A stretch of DNA of 64,000 nucleotides from Protopterus annectens (taxonomy: Eukaryota; Chordata; Ceratodontiformes; Protopteridae), in assembly GCF_019279795.1 (NCBI RefSeq), contig NC_056738.1:407227380-407291379 (forward strand). The letters are read 5' to 3'. Position numbers and translations under genes: made by a program. A model generated the notes under the pieces. The model worked only from the letters and a program-made list of their open reading frames with translations. It was not told the origin of the DNA and did no database searches. Positions 1-10,855 of the stretch are shown here, piece after piece; the stretch's first letter is position 1, and every line of letters begins with the position of its first letter.

Positions 1-1084
1 ATGATGGAATTTTAGGGATTCTTTTTGACTTACCAAAGGTAGTTTCAGTAAACACCAAGGTAGTTTTGGTGAACATTAGTAAGAGACAATCCCTTTCTCC
101 ATCCAGATTTATGTACACCAATTCTGAGGTTGCACAATACTGGAGAAAAAGTCAAACTCTATCTACTGTTTGCAAAAGTTTCTGCAAACAGTATTCCGTT
201 TTGCATTTGCAGAAACTATCTTCATCAGCCTGACATGCTGCCACATTTTAGTACCTTTTTGTCATCTTTTTTTTTTTCTGAAGACGTGCAGTAGCTATGA
301 AAGGAGGCAAAGAAATATGCTGCTAGAAAATCATATAGTTGTCGTAGGCTATTGGAGCAGTTACATTGATCATAAGTGCAGTTATTTAAGTAAACTTACC
401 GTAATAGCTTAATGGTTTAAGTTATTAAAACAAGGATGCTCGTACATCAGAGAATAAGTACATTTTGTTTAACTAAACATGCTTGCTTCTCCTGAATGGG
501 AGAGTTTCTACAAGAGTTAACATGGCAATTACTTTGTACGGTCCAGTTTCAGGAATTTGTGTTTATAGCAGATATGTTCTTAGCTTGTCACTTGATCTTT
601 GTGAAACCTTTGCTGGGTCAGACATTTTTTGTCCCTCTATGGATGAGCGTCTATGCTGCATGCTTGAAACTGCTGGATTGACCAAGACAAACAAATGTGT
701 ATTTTTTCACATGACTTTGATAATGATATAATGTCAAATCCAGATTAGTTCTTGATTTGTACAAGTTCATTATTAGTAACCATGAGGATGAATTGTCAGG
801 CTTTGGGGAAGGTATGTTCTTTTGTAACATGAACTTTGCTTGTTGAGAGTCATTATGGCCACATAGATCTCCCTCAGTGTGGTATTGTGAATTATGATAA
901 GTAGAGAAAATATTCTTGTCAAGTATGTATCAAGAAGGGCAGATATGGTAAGAACCTGTCTATTTTCCACCTGTACCTTATGACTTGATTTCTTACAGCT
1001 CTGCTGATTGAGTACGGATGTAGAGATACATAACTTGTTTTTTTTGTGGCACAAACCAAAGTATATTTTTATTTATTTATTTAG
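1..1084. other. Unassigned AT-rich host DNA upstream of the candidate exon
   Basis: I recognise no gene, RNA or transposon here. Short open frames (80-90 codons) have no family resemblance and no coding signature. The last stretch, T-rich and ending in TTTATTTATTTAG, serves as the polypyrimidine tract and 3' splice site of the exon that follows, so at least the 3' part is probably intron. Confidence 0.5.
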
Positions 1085-1165
1085 GATAGGAAACAGGAAG
1101 CCCTCAAGCTTTCAAAAAAGAAGCTAAGAAGAATCAACAGACTTACAGTAGCTGAACTAAAGCAG
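1085..1165 (+). CDS. sf3b2: Candidate internal exon of splicing factor SF3B2 (81 nt, partial gene)
   Basis: An 81-nt segment, exactly 27 codons, bounded by a 3' splice site (T-rich tract ending TTTAG) and a 5' splice site (CAG|GTGAGA). It is open in one frame and encodes a basic peptide containing KLSKKKLRRINR followed by RLTVAELKQ. From knowledge of the family, this is the conserved segment of SF3B2 (SAP145), a subunit of the U2 snRNP SF3b complex in the nuclear spliceosome, just before its DUF382 region. The next expected exon (starting around LVARPDVVEM) was not found in the window, so the following intron would exceed 60 kb or the segment is an orphan copy. Flanking splice signals argue against a processed pseudogene. 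The assignment rests on about 20 residues from memory of the family, so it is probable, not certain. Confidence 0.62.
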
Positions 1166-2194
1166 GTGAGAAATCTGAATGTGATTTTAACTTAATTCAC
1201 ATAAGTACAAGTATGTAACCCTCAGTATTAGTTAGCAGTAGTGATGCTTCTTGCTGCAAACAATACTGTAGAACTATGATGTTGGGAACAAAGATGACAG
1301 GGGAGCTCTGTGGCTGATAAAGGGACTTTTGATATCTCATCTTTTTTGGTGTCGTAGCTCCTGACTTTTTGCAGTTCAGTTTTTGCAAAGTGCGTTTTTG
1401 GTTGGGGGGGGGGTCTACAGAATGCATTTTAATTGCTTTTTGTTCGTTATTTTTAATTACCCATTTCATTCATTATGCCATCACTTATTTCAAGATAAAA
1501 CAACAAAGACATAGTTACATACAAATCTCCTGCATCTGCTGTGCACTAAAAGACAAGACAAAACAAATGCAGAAGATATCTTTGATATTTTTTCTTGCCA
1601 TGGGCATCCTTTCATATGATGTCTTGCACGGTTCTCATTTTCCAAGTTTCTTGTTTGTTCAAAATGTTAGTAAATGTGGAGTTTTTTTAAGATCCTTATT
1701 AACCGGTGAACAGATAAAATTATGGTAGACAGCACTCATGGTCATAGCAATGATTTACAGTAGTGATGTAAACTGATTTGTTTCTTGAAACATTACATAT
1801 ATTTTGTAGTTCATGTAAACAACATTGAATGTCTCGAAAACCATATTGTGACATGTGGTACGATTCAGTTCAAGTTGTATGCATCTTTGCTTTTTAATGG
1901 GTGTTTGCAATATTAAAAAAATGCAGAAGTCTTGCACATTTCTTGGTTAATATTATAGCACATTGAAGGGACGGCTATGGGCAGAAACTCAGTAATGCAG
2001 TGTTTGAAATCCTGATGAGCTCTTCTGTGTAGTACCATTGTACATGCCTAACAATTGAGTATTTACTGTAGTTTTTGGTGTAATGCTTTTATAATAGCCA
2101 TCTGACTGAGCTGTTTGACTAGTTAAACTAAATATTTTGTGCTGATGTACCAGAAAGAAAGATCATGTAGCTTAGCTAAACATGAGAACTGAAG
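1166..2194. other. Probable intronic DNA up to the DIRS cluster
   Basis: AT-rich sequence without recognisable coding content. It ends in ...GAACTGAAG at the left border of element A; the same host sequence resumes at 24360 after the nested cluster. Confidence 0.5.
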
Positions 2195-2375
2195 ATGTTC
2201 TTCGTGTTTCGCTGTTGCAGTCATCACACTTGGGTTATCTGTCTGCAGGTAGCCCTCAGTCGGACCGAATACCAGAGTCTTGGGATTTCTGCGTCAGAAG
2301 CTGTCGCCTCTATCATAACGTCAGGATGTCAGGGGTATAAAACATGCAGCCGGCACCATTGCATCAGCTCTTGCC
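2195..2375 (+). repeat. Left ITR of element A
   Basis: About 180 bp, the inverted partner of 24151-24327. The pair share the blocks CACACTTGGGTTATCTG, CCAGAGTCTTGGGATTTCTG and GGGGTATAAAACATGC. The ITR holds an ACGTCA half-site at 2318-2323 and a TATA box at 2336-2342. Confidence 0.9.
2336..2342 (+). promoter_or_regulatory. TATA box of element A (inward-facing)
   Basis: TATAAAA lies 164 bp upstream of the gag ATG (2506), at the same place in the ITR as in C, D and E. The neighbouring CRE-like site is reduced to AACGTCAG here, so A's promoter has partly decayed. Promoter function is inferred from position and conservation. Confidence 0.6.
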
Positions 2376-2505
2376 ATGTAGTGTTCGAAGCAGATCGCAA
2401 GTGCTGGTCAGCCGCATCCTAAAATTTTCATTTTTCGAGTTTCAGACTTGAAGTCTTCTAAAAGATAAGTACCCCGTTGGGGATCCTTTTTTCTTGCTCT
2501 AACTG

Positions 2506-4280
2506 ATGTCAGAAAAAGTTAATAATTGTCTTGCCTGTGGAAAGCAAATACCTCACAGGGATTTTCATTCTTACTGCGTTACCTGTTTAGGCCCAGACCA
2601 CGACGTTCCTCACTGTCTATTTTGTGCCTTGTTCAATGCCCAAACTATTAGTCATCAAGCTATTTTTGTCGCTAAATTCTTTCGCTGTCGTTCTCCGCAT
2701 TCCGAAATGGTTTCTATAAGCCATCTGACTACCGATGATCTGAAAAAATGTAAGTATAAAGACAGGGACAGACTGCACAGGCCGGTACTCACTTTCGCAG
2801 CCCCTGATGCTTCTACAGATTGGCAGGCCTCTGCTGAGACCCATTCGGAGTCTGGTATGCCACGAGTTGCTTCTTCGAATTTGGAACCTGTGGAAGTCTC
2901 TACCTTGAATGGGTCCAGTCCCGCTGTGCAGGCACCGGCTTCTGAGGGTGTATTCCAACCTTCCGATGTTCATATTAAACCAACATCTTCATTTTTGACT
3001 AAAACTACCGACTTTCTCAGACCCAGAGTTGGCACTACGCTTAGAAAACCGACAACCAAAGCTCATGCTCAACCTCCCATGCCACGGAAACAAATGCTTA
3101 GAATGGCTGAAGACCTTATAACTTTAAGGGAAGCCAGCCTTCTTCCTCTGTAAGACAAGGGATTGATTTTCCTTCTGATTCTACAGACCAAGAGTCTGAA
3201 GACTCTGATCCCTCTGATTACCAGGACATTCTCTTATCTACCTATGAGGATTCAAATGCAGAGGATTGCATTCCCTCTGCCTCCCCACCAGAGGACTTTT
3301 CTTTTGGTGAAGCCCTGCATACCTTAAGGGAGCATTTCTGCTGGGAATGCCAGGACTACCCACAGTCCAAAAAGAGACTCAGAGAATTTTTAGACTTGCC
3401 TCAGTACAGGCTTCTAACTATACCCCCCATCCTGGATATTGTAGATGATGTCTTCATGGAGTCCAGTCTTGCTCCTGATTCTTTACCACCAGCTCCTAGA
3501 AAGCCTGACAGGTACTACAGAGTACCTGACTCACGCAAATTTCTCTTTAGGTCCCTGGGAAATGGTATCTGGATCTGCAGTGGGATTCTTAAAGGTATTA
3601 AGGCCACCACAGCCAAAAACCCTACCCCTTCAGACAGGGATTCTAGAGCTTTAGACAGATGAGGTAAGAAGGTATACACCTCTGCAACTCTTGCCATAAG
3701 GGCTTTAAATTGCCAGTTTCACATGTTGAAGTATCAGCAGCGTATCCTGGAACTAAGTAAATAGAAAATGTTGTTGCTTCCAGATTGTGTAGAGAATAAA
3801 GAGTTACAAGAGTTAATGCATTCTGTAAACCAAGTTAGTAAACATACTTTGCAGGGTGGTTTTGATGCCTTAGACGCATCTTGCAGGGCTGCTGTCACTG
3901 GGTCTGTACTGAGAAGGCATGCTTGGCTGAAAGAACAAATCCTGCCAGACCATGTCAAAGCAAAATTGCTAGATGCTCCATTGAACCAGGAACGCTTGTT
4001 TGACATAAAAACAGAAGACGTTCTTAAAAAGATGGAGAAAAAAGCTAAATCTATGCAAACTGTTACAGATTTCTTACAGGTACAGCCACTTAGATTCAGT
4101 AGGCATTGGCCTTCTAAACACTGGTTCTTTCCAGTCCCTCGCAGCCCTTCTTAGTCCAAACCCAGGGGCAACAAACCACCAAGACTACAGTCTCGGGGTA
4201 TGCAGAGATCTAAGCAGTGGAGTGCTCCCACCTCTAAAAATGGGAGTGGCAAGCCACCCCCTTATGGAAAAAGTTCATAA
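2506..4280 (+). pseudogene. DIRS element A gag-like gene, broken
   Basis: It starts at ATG 2506 (MSEKVNNCLACGKQ) and should encode the structural, nucleic-acid-binding protein of the retrotransposon. The N-terminus has three CxxC pairs (CLAC, CVTC, CLFC) with nearby His residues, a likely zinc-binding module shared by elements A-E. Conserved later blocks are EDFSFGEALHTLREHF, YTSATLAIRALNCQFHMLKY and VLRRHAWLKEQ. The first frame stops at 3153, a frameshift follows, and in-frame stops occur near 3660 (replacing a Trp of the family) and 3763. The C-terminal basic tail ends about 4280. The family has no close cellular relatives that I recognise, so the gag role is inferred from its position upstream of RT. 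Confidence 0.85.
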
Positions 4281-4299
4281 TGACTTGTCTACCGTTCTT

Positions 4300-5578
4300 C
4301 CCAGCCATGCCCAAGTACTTGCACCCCTAGGGGGAAGACTTTGCCCTACATGCTAAAAAATGGGCTGTCCATTACCCAGGACCATTGGGTCCTAAGCATT
4401 GTATCCCAGGGATACAGATTCTACTTCCACTCACTGCCAACCCCAAGTGGGGTGCCAGATCTTCCTCCAAACCAGTGGGCAGAGGCTCAAAAGCAAGTAC
4501 TTTTTCTTCTCAGTATTAAGAGTTATTCAACCTGTTACAATAGAGCAAAGGGGGCAGGGTTTCTATTCCAGACTGTTCCTGGTGCCCCGAAAAGAGAACT
4601 CATGGTGCCCTATCTTGGATCTGTCTATTCTCAACACCTGGTGGTCCCAAAATTCAAAATGCTTAAACTACAACAGCTGCTTCCTATGCTAGCCAAGGAC
4701 TCCTGGCTAGTCACCCTAGACTTAAAAGAAGCTTATCTGCACATCCCCACAAGGGAATCTTGCAAGAAATATCTACGTTTCAGGGCAGGCTCTCTGCACT
4801 GTCAGTAATCTGCACTTCCCGTTGGCTTATCTACTGCACCTAGGGTATTCACAAAGTGCCTAGTTCCAGCCATTGCATACTACAGGCAGAGAAGTATTCA
4901 AATTTACCTATACTTGGATGATTGCCTGATTCAGACGAATAGTCAGGAATTGCTACTTCAGCATCTGGCATTCGTAAAGAGACTTTTAACTTCTCTGGGG
5001 TACACCATCAGTGAAAAGAAATTACATCTGTTGCCCAGCCAAAAGATTGTATTCCTGGGAGCAAGCTTGCACGCAACTTCCTAGATGCCATTCCTCACTC
5101 CAGAAAAGCAGGTTCATTTGAGAAACTACTTCAAACTTATGGCCTCCAAGACCCAGCTATCTGTAAGAAAAATAATGCAAGCCCTAGGGTTCATGGCCTC
5201 ATACATTCTACTAATTCCATATGCAAGACTGCATATGAGGAAACTTCAGTGGTGTCAACTCTGTCAGGACTTGGAAATACTGATTCCTATCACTCTTTGT
5301 CTAAGGGCAGAGTTCCTTTGGTGGGCAGAGGCTTGCAACCACAACAAGGGACTTCCTTTCCCACAACCCATCGCTGCCCAGACCCTGTCAACAGGTGTAT
5401 CAGACTGTGCAAGGGGGGCTCACATGGCTGGCAGATGCATTCAAGCCAAATGGAGCCCAGGGCAAATTCACCTGCATATCAATCAAAAAAGAAATGTTAA
5501 CTGTACAGAATGCTCTGACAGCCTTCAAATACCTTTTCCTTCCAGGACAACTCTTGATAAAGACAGACAACACCACAG
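4300..5578 (+). pseudogene. Element A reverse transcriptase and first part of RNase H, broken
   Basis: The RT palm is recognisable from SWLVTLDLKEAYLHIP (first catalytic Asp) to the YLDD box at 4911-4922, then the IVFLGASLHA region and the thumb/connection block LGFMASYILLIPYARLHMR. The frame is cut by a TAA after LHCQ at about 4808 and by shifts near 4560 and 5300. RNase H begins near 5390 and the reading stops at TDNTT, where element B enters at 5579. The same protein resumes at 16640 with WYI. This gives a clean before-and-after site for B. Confidence 0.88.
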
Positions 5579-5762
5579 GTGTTCATCGTGTTACACTGCT
5601 GCAGTCATTACACTTGGGTTATTCTGCCATCAGGCGGTCCCGCAGTCGGCCAGAGTTCCAAAGTCTTGGTCCGGCGTCGGTTGCTGTCGCTTCTTCCCTG
5701 ACGTCAGTGTGTCAGGGGTATGTAAGATGCATCCGACGACATTTTCTTCGGTCTTTCTTGCC
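5579..5762 (+). repeat. Left ITR of element B
   Basis: Inverted partner of 16425-16609. It contains a perfect CRE-type palindrome TGACGTCA at 5699-5706. The TATA position reads GTATGTAAG (from about 5718), a mutated TATA box. The mutation is also visible in the right ITR, which reads CTTGTATA. Confidence 0.9.
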
Positions 5763-5901
5763 GCGCGGTGCCCGAAGCAGAAGCAGTTCGCAAGTGCTGG
5801 TCGGCCGACTCCTGAGATTTTCGAAGTGGAATTTCAGATCCGAAGTCTTCAATAAAGCTAAGTACCCTGTTGGGGAAACTTTTTTCTTGCCTCAGACCGC
5901 G

Positions 5902-7677
5902 ATGTCAGAAAAAGTTAATAATTGTATTTCTTGTGGGAAGCAAATACGTCATAAGGACTTCCACTCTTACTGTATTCCATGCCTAGGCCCTGATCACGAC
6001 GTTACTAGTTGTCAGTTTTGTGCTAGATTTAACAAACGCACTATAAAGATGTTTTGATTTTGCTTTGCACTACTTTGGGCGAAGGTTCAATTGTACTATG
6101 CCGTCGGATCAACAAACGACTGCAATTCCGAAAAAACGCAAAGACAAGGATAAAGACAGGCATCCGAGGTCCAAAACAGACAACAAAACCTCTTCTAGGC
6201 CAGTCGCCGGTTCTCAGTGAGGCGCTTTCGCAGCCCCTGACACTTGATACCTCAGAGCCACAGGCCGCCTCCGACTCCCACGTGGAGACAACTAGGCCTC
6301 TGGAAACTCAAGGTATTGGGCCTACGGAAACTAATCCCTCAGATGGGTCCAGAGCCGCTGAGCAGGCATCGGCTTCTGAGGGTGTTTTCAGACTTTCACA
6401 ACTTACCATTAAAGCAACAGCCAAGACAAAAGTACCATTAAAGACAAAGAAGCAAGTACAGCATTCTCCTGGACAGTCCTCCATGCCTAAGAAACAGATG
6501 CTTAAAATGGCCGAAGACCTCATTACTCTAATCAGGGGTTCCCATCCCCCTCCTGAGAAAAGGCCTAGGCAGGATACAGACTGATTCCTCTGATCAGGTT
6601 TCCATTTCCTCTGATTCCTCTTCAGACCAGGGATACTCTCTACCCCCCTATGAGGACTCTGATGCTGAAGAATCTATCCCTTCAGCCTCTCCTCCTGAGG
6701 ATTATTCTTTTGGGGAAACTTTACATACCATGAAGGGAGCATTTCCATTGGGAAAGTCAGGATTATTCAGAATCCAAGAAAAGGCTCAGGGATTTCCTTT
6801 TATTGCCTCAGCACAGGCCTCTGGCTATTCTGCCTGTACTAGATATTGTGTTCTCTGAATCCAGCTTATCTCATGATTCTTTGCCCCCTGCACCAGCCAA
6901 GCCAGATAGGTATTATAGAGTCCCTGACTCAAACAAGTTTCTTTATAAAAACCCTTCTGCTGATCCATAAACTATTTCCCAGGGTCCAAAAGGGGTTAAG
7001 GCTTCTATTGCAAAAAATCCAGTACCCTCTGACAGATTCCAGAGCTTTGGATAAATGGGGGAAGAAAGTTTACACTTCTGCAACTTTAGCAGTAAGGGCT
7101 TTAAATTGCCAGTTTCACATGCTTAAGTACCAACAATATTTAATGGCTCAGTTAAAACAGAAAATGCTTGCAAGCTGAGAAGCTCCTGACTGTAAAGAAA
7201 TGCAGGATTTATTGCATGCAGTTGAACAGGTGGGAAAACATACTCTGCAATGTGGTTTTGATTCTTTAGAAGCCTCTTGTAGAGCCGCAGTTACAGGTTC
7301 TGTGATTCGAAGACATGCTTGGTTAAAAGAACAGAGTTTACCTGATCATGTTAAGGCAAAATTATTGGATGCTCCTTTACAGCATGATACCTTGTTTGGT
7401 GTTAAGGCAGAAGAGGTGTTAAAGAAAATGGAGGATAAAGCTAAATCTATGCAAACAGTCAAGGCTTTCTTACAGGTACAGCCACCTCGATTTAGCAGAA
7501 ATTGGCCAACAAAGAATTGGTCCTTTCCAGTGTCAGACAGGCCACAGAGAAGCAGATACAGGCGCCCAAGAGGCAGATCTCAACCCCAAGGCTCTAACAG
7601 ACAATGACAGTGGGGCACCTCAACCCCAAAAGGAGGCGAGGACAAGTCTCAACCTTACAGGAAACAGTCCCAATGAA
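5902..7677 (+). pseudogene. Element B gag-like gene, broken
   Basis: The ATG at 5902 (MSEKVNNCISCGKQ) is followed by the three CxxC pairs typical of this family (CISC, CIPC, CQFC). The frame breaks near 6045 after FNKRTIK and continues through several shifts. The central acidic Ser-rich segment (about 6590-6690), the block YTSATLAVRALNCQFHML, a TGA near 7178, and VIRRHAWLKEQSLPDHVKAK (7305-7365) are all present. The C-terminus is basic and Arg/Gly-rich (SRYRRPRGRSQPQ), a plausible RNA-binding tail, and ends at a stop about 7677. Length and order match element C's gag. Confidence 0.85.
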
Positions 7678-7689
7678 TTCCCCCTTCGT

Positions 7690-9540
7690 ACGCCAAGCAC
7701 TTCCCTTTTGGCAGCCCGCTTAGGGGGAAAACTAGCACTTTTTTCTCAAAACTGGCAAACAATCACTCAAGACAAGTGGGTTCTAAATATTGTCTCAAGG
7801 TTACAGGTTCCACTTTCATACTTTACCAAGGCTAAAAGGAATGCCAGACCTGCCACAGAATCAATGGGCAGAGGCACAAAAACAAATTTCAGCCCTCATG
7901 GACATGAGAGCTATTCAAAAAGTACCACAACACGAACAAGGACAAGGATTTTACTCGACTGTTCCTGGTCCCCAGAAAGGACAAGGCCTGGAGGAGGCCC
8001 ATACTAGACCTTTCAATTCTAAATACTTACCTGGATATTCCGAAATTCAAAATGTTGACATTACAGCAGCTTCTACCCATGCTGGGCAAGAAGGCTTGGC
8101 TTGTTACTCTGGACCTCAGAGGCATACCTGCATGTCCCTATCAGACAAAATTGCAGAAGATACCTCAGATTCAAAGCTGGTACAATGCACTACCAATTCT
8201 CTGCACTGCCCTTTGGTTTATCTACTGCGCCCATGGTCTTTACAAAGTGCCTGGCACCAGTAATTGCATTTTGCAGACAAAAAGGAATTCAAATATATCC
8301 ATACCTGGACGACTGCCTCATTCAAGCAGAGACGAAGGACTTTCTTCTACAGCATCTGGCGTTTATAAAAAGGTTGCTAATTTCTCTAGGATGCACAGTA
8401 AACGAAAATAAGTAAAAACTAGTGCCCTCACAACAGATTATATTCCTGGGTGCCTTACAAACAAATTCAATTAACTCAATATTTTCAATTACTGGCAAAA
8501 AAGTCCTATCTCCCTGCAAGAAAAATTCTGCATGGCCTGGGATTCATGGCATCCTGCATTCTACTAATACCATATGCCAGACTGCACATGAGGAAATTAC
8601 AATGGTACCTAAAAAGTGTTTGGACTCGACACTCTCACAGTTTAGAAGCAGTAATACCAATGATTCCCTGCCTACAACAGGAGTTTCAATGGTGGGCACA
8701 GGCATGTCACCTAAACAAGGGTCAGCCTTTTATCCTACCTACAGCCAGGCAGACTCTAACAACAGATGCTTCGGATTATGCCTGGGGAGCACACATAGCA
8801 GGAAAATGCATTCAGGGCAAGTGGACCACAGACCAGATGCATCTTCACATCAATCAAAAAGAGATGTCTGCTGTTCAAAATGCCCTAACAGCTGTCAAGG
8901 ACCTTCTGCATCCAGGACAATTATTATTAAGACAGACAACACCACAGTAATGTGGTACATTAACAAGCAAGGGGGCACTCATTCTTATCCCATGTGCAGG
9001 CAAGCCATGACCTTGTGGAACACGGCTCTAATGTATCAAGTTCATCTGCAAGCACAATTCCTGCCAGGAAAGAAAAATACTCTGGCAGACGATCAAAGCA
9101 GAAATATCATGGACCCTCACGAATGGAAATTGAATCCACAAATCTTCAGCATGGTAACGTAAAAATGGGGATGCCCAGACATAGATCTTTTTGCCTCCCC
9201 ACTGAATTGCCAACTCCAAAAATTCTGCACAAGGACTTATCACACACAAGCATAGAAAGTGGATGCTCTCTCGTTCAGCTGGAAAAGCCTAAAAGTTTAT
9301 GCCTTCCCACCACTGCCTCTCCTTTCAAAGGTACTCCTAAAAGCCAGACAAGAAAAACCACAGATGATCCAGATTACTCCAGACTGGCGACACCAGCACT
9401 GGTACCCAATCTTAAAGAACTTAGCTCAAGGCCCACCATGGATTTTGCCTCAAATTCCACACCTTCTGACTCAACAAAACAATCCGATCCTGCATGGTCA
9501 GCTCAAAACCCTAAACCTGGCTGCATGGCAGATTCATTAG
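7690..9540 (+). pseudogene. Element B RT-RNase H-methyltransferase-like gene, broken
   Basis: RT spans about 7720-8560 with frameshifts near 7795, 7965 and 8125 and a TAA at 8413. The YLDD catalytic box is at 8302-8313 (IYPYLDDCLIQ). RNase H follows, with TTDASDYAWGAH (near 8757), the INQKEM block and TDNTTVMWYINKQGG (8932-8977). The next domain (about 9170-9420) matches the methyltransferase-like domain known from DIRS elements, with DLFAS, YAFPPLPLL and an APDWRHQHW-like motif. The protein ends NLAAWQIH at 9540. Its role would be cDNA synthesis; the methyltransferase's role is unknown even in the family. It is inactive as read because of stops and shifts. Confidence 0.86.
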
Positions 9541-10542
9541 TCAAACAGGCAACAGCTCTCTCTACAGCTGTTATGGATGTCATTTTGGAGGCCAGGTGGC
9601 CTAGCACCAGGAAAGTTTACTCAGAAAAATGGAAGAGATTCTGCGCCTGGAACCAGGCTCAAAGCCTTGACCCTCTTGTTCCAAACATTCCTCAGATTTT
9701 ACAATACTTAACTGAGATGCTGGACAAGGCCATTCCTTCTCATCAATTAAGATCCACGCCTCTGCCATTTCCGCACATTACAACACGGATCCTCCTTTAT
9801 TCTGTCATCCCTTGCTAAAGCAGTACCTCAGAGGGGCTAAAAACATAAGACCGCCCCGGAGAGCACTAACACCAACTTGGGACCTCAATTTCATTTTGGA
9901 AAAACTGACCCTACCACCATTTGAGCCAGCCAATACAGCCGATCTAAAATTTTTATCATGGAAAACAGCTCTGCTTCTGGCAGTAACTTCAGCACGAAGA
10001 GTCTCAGAGCTTCAGGCATTAATGGCAGTGGAACCTTTTATAATTTTTCATCAGGACAGGGTTTCTTTAAGGACAAATCCTACTTTTATGCCAAAGGTGG
10101 TATCTAGTGTGGCTCTTAACCAAAACCATCCATTTGCCAACTTTTTTATCCAAACCCCCAGAATAAAGGGGAGAAACTTCTGCACTCTTTGGACATACAC
10201 AGGCAGCTACGCTTCTGCTTTTACAAAACAAAAGCTTTCAGGAAAACTGAGCAACTGTTTGTAGCATATGCTGCAGGATCACAGGGCAAGGCTATCTCAA
10301 GCAGACTTTATCCAAATGGATAGGACACTGTATTCATTACTGCTACACACAGCATGGAAAATCAGTCCGTAATAACATTAGGCCACATTCCACCAGGGCA
10401 ACAGCCACGTCAACAGCCTTTCTCAGAGGAGTACCTACCAAGGACATTTTGGAGGCTGCAACTTGGAGTTCAGTGCACACCTTTAACAAGCATTACCGCT
10501 TGCCTCTTTACTCTAAATCCAGAGCATGATTTACCACTGCAG
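9541..10542 (+). pseudogene. Element B tyrosine recombinase (main part), broken and split by C
   Basis: This would be the integrase-like tyrosine recombinase of the element. The N-terminal SAM-like part begins near VMDVILEARWPSTRKVYSEK (about 9571). The first catalytic Arg lies in TSARRVSELQAL (9990-10025). The HxxR motif is in the stretch around 10390, followed by KHYRLPLYS with the expected Tyr nucleophile near 10495. Frameshifts fall near 9740, 10130 and 10300. Element C enters at 10543, just after a TTA-like tripeptide. The last codons (VLQGLIATQPYLW, then TAA) lie at 16108-16163. Confidence 0.87.
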
Positions 10543-10724
10543 ATGTTCATCGTCCATACAGCTGCAGTCATTACAGATGGGTTATCCTGCCATCAGGCGG
10601 GTCCTCGGTCGGCCGAATTCTAAAGTCTAGGTCCAGCGTCGGTTGTCGTCGCTTCTTCCCTGACGTCAGTGCGGCAGGGGTATAAAAGAGGCAGCCGACG
10701 CCATTTTCTTCAGTCTTTCTTGCC
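10543..10724 (+). repeat. Left ITR of element C
   Basis: 182 bp, the inverted partner of 15895-16077, with roughly ten visible differences. It includes CAGCTGCAGTCATTACAG near the tip, the CRE-like TGACGTCA at 10671-10678 and TATAAAAG at 10681-10688. Confidence 0.93.
10671..10688 (+). promoter_or_regulatory. CRE-like site and TATA box of element C
   Basis: A perfect TGACGTCA palindrome (10671-10678) lies almost against a consensus TATAAAAG (10681-10688), 168 bp upstream of the gag start. TGACGTCA is the known binding site of CREB/ATF factors. Its conservation across the elements suggests real promoter use, which is an inference. Confidence 0.68.
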
Positions 10725-10822
10725 GCGTGGTGCCCGAAGCAGAAGCAGTTCGCAAGTGCTGGTCGGCCAGCTCCTGAGATTTACGAAAGTATTTCAGCCG
10801 AAGTCGTCTTTAAAGCAAAGTA

Positions 10823-10833
10823 CCCCGTTGGGG
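10823..10833 (+). promoter_or_regulatory. Conserved leader mini-hairpin CCCCGTTGGGG (element C copy)
   Basis: CCCC and GGGG flank a GTT loop 23 nt before the gag ATG. The same motif, in the context AAGTACCCCGTTGGGGA, occurs in A (2472-2482), D (18636-18646) and E (36097-36107), with one change in B (5865-5875). It is probably a conserved leader RNA element; its function is unknown. Confidence 0.5.
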
Positions 10834-10855
10834 AAACTTTTATTGCCTCAGACCG

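Noticed and set aside
170-1054. Short open frames on both strands before the exon
   Set aside because: 80-90 codon frames in AT-rich DNA without motifs, family resemblance or splice support.
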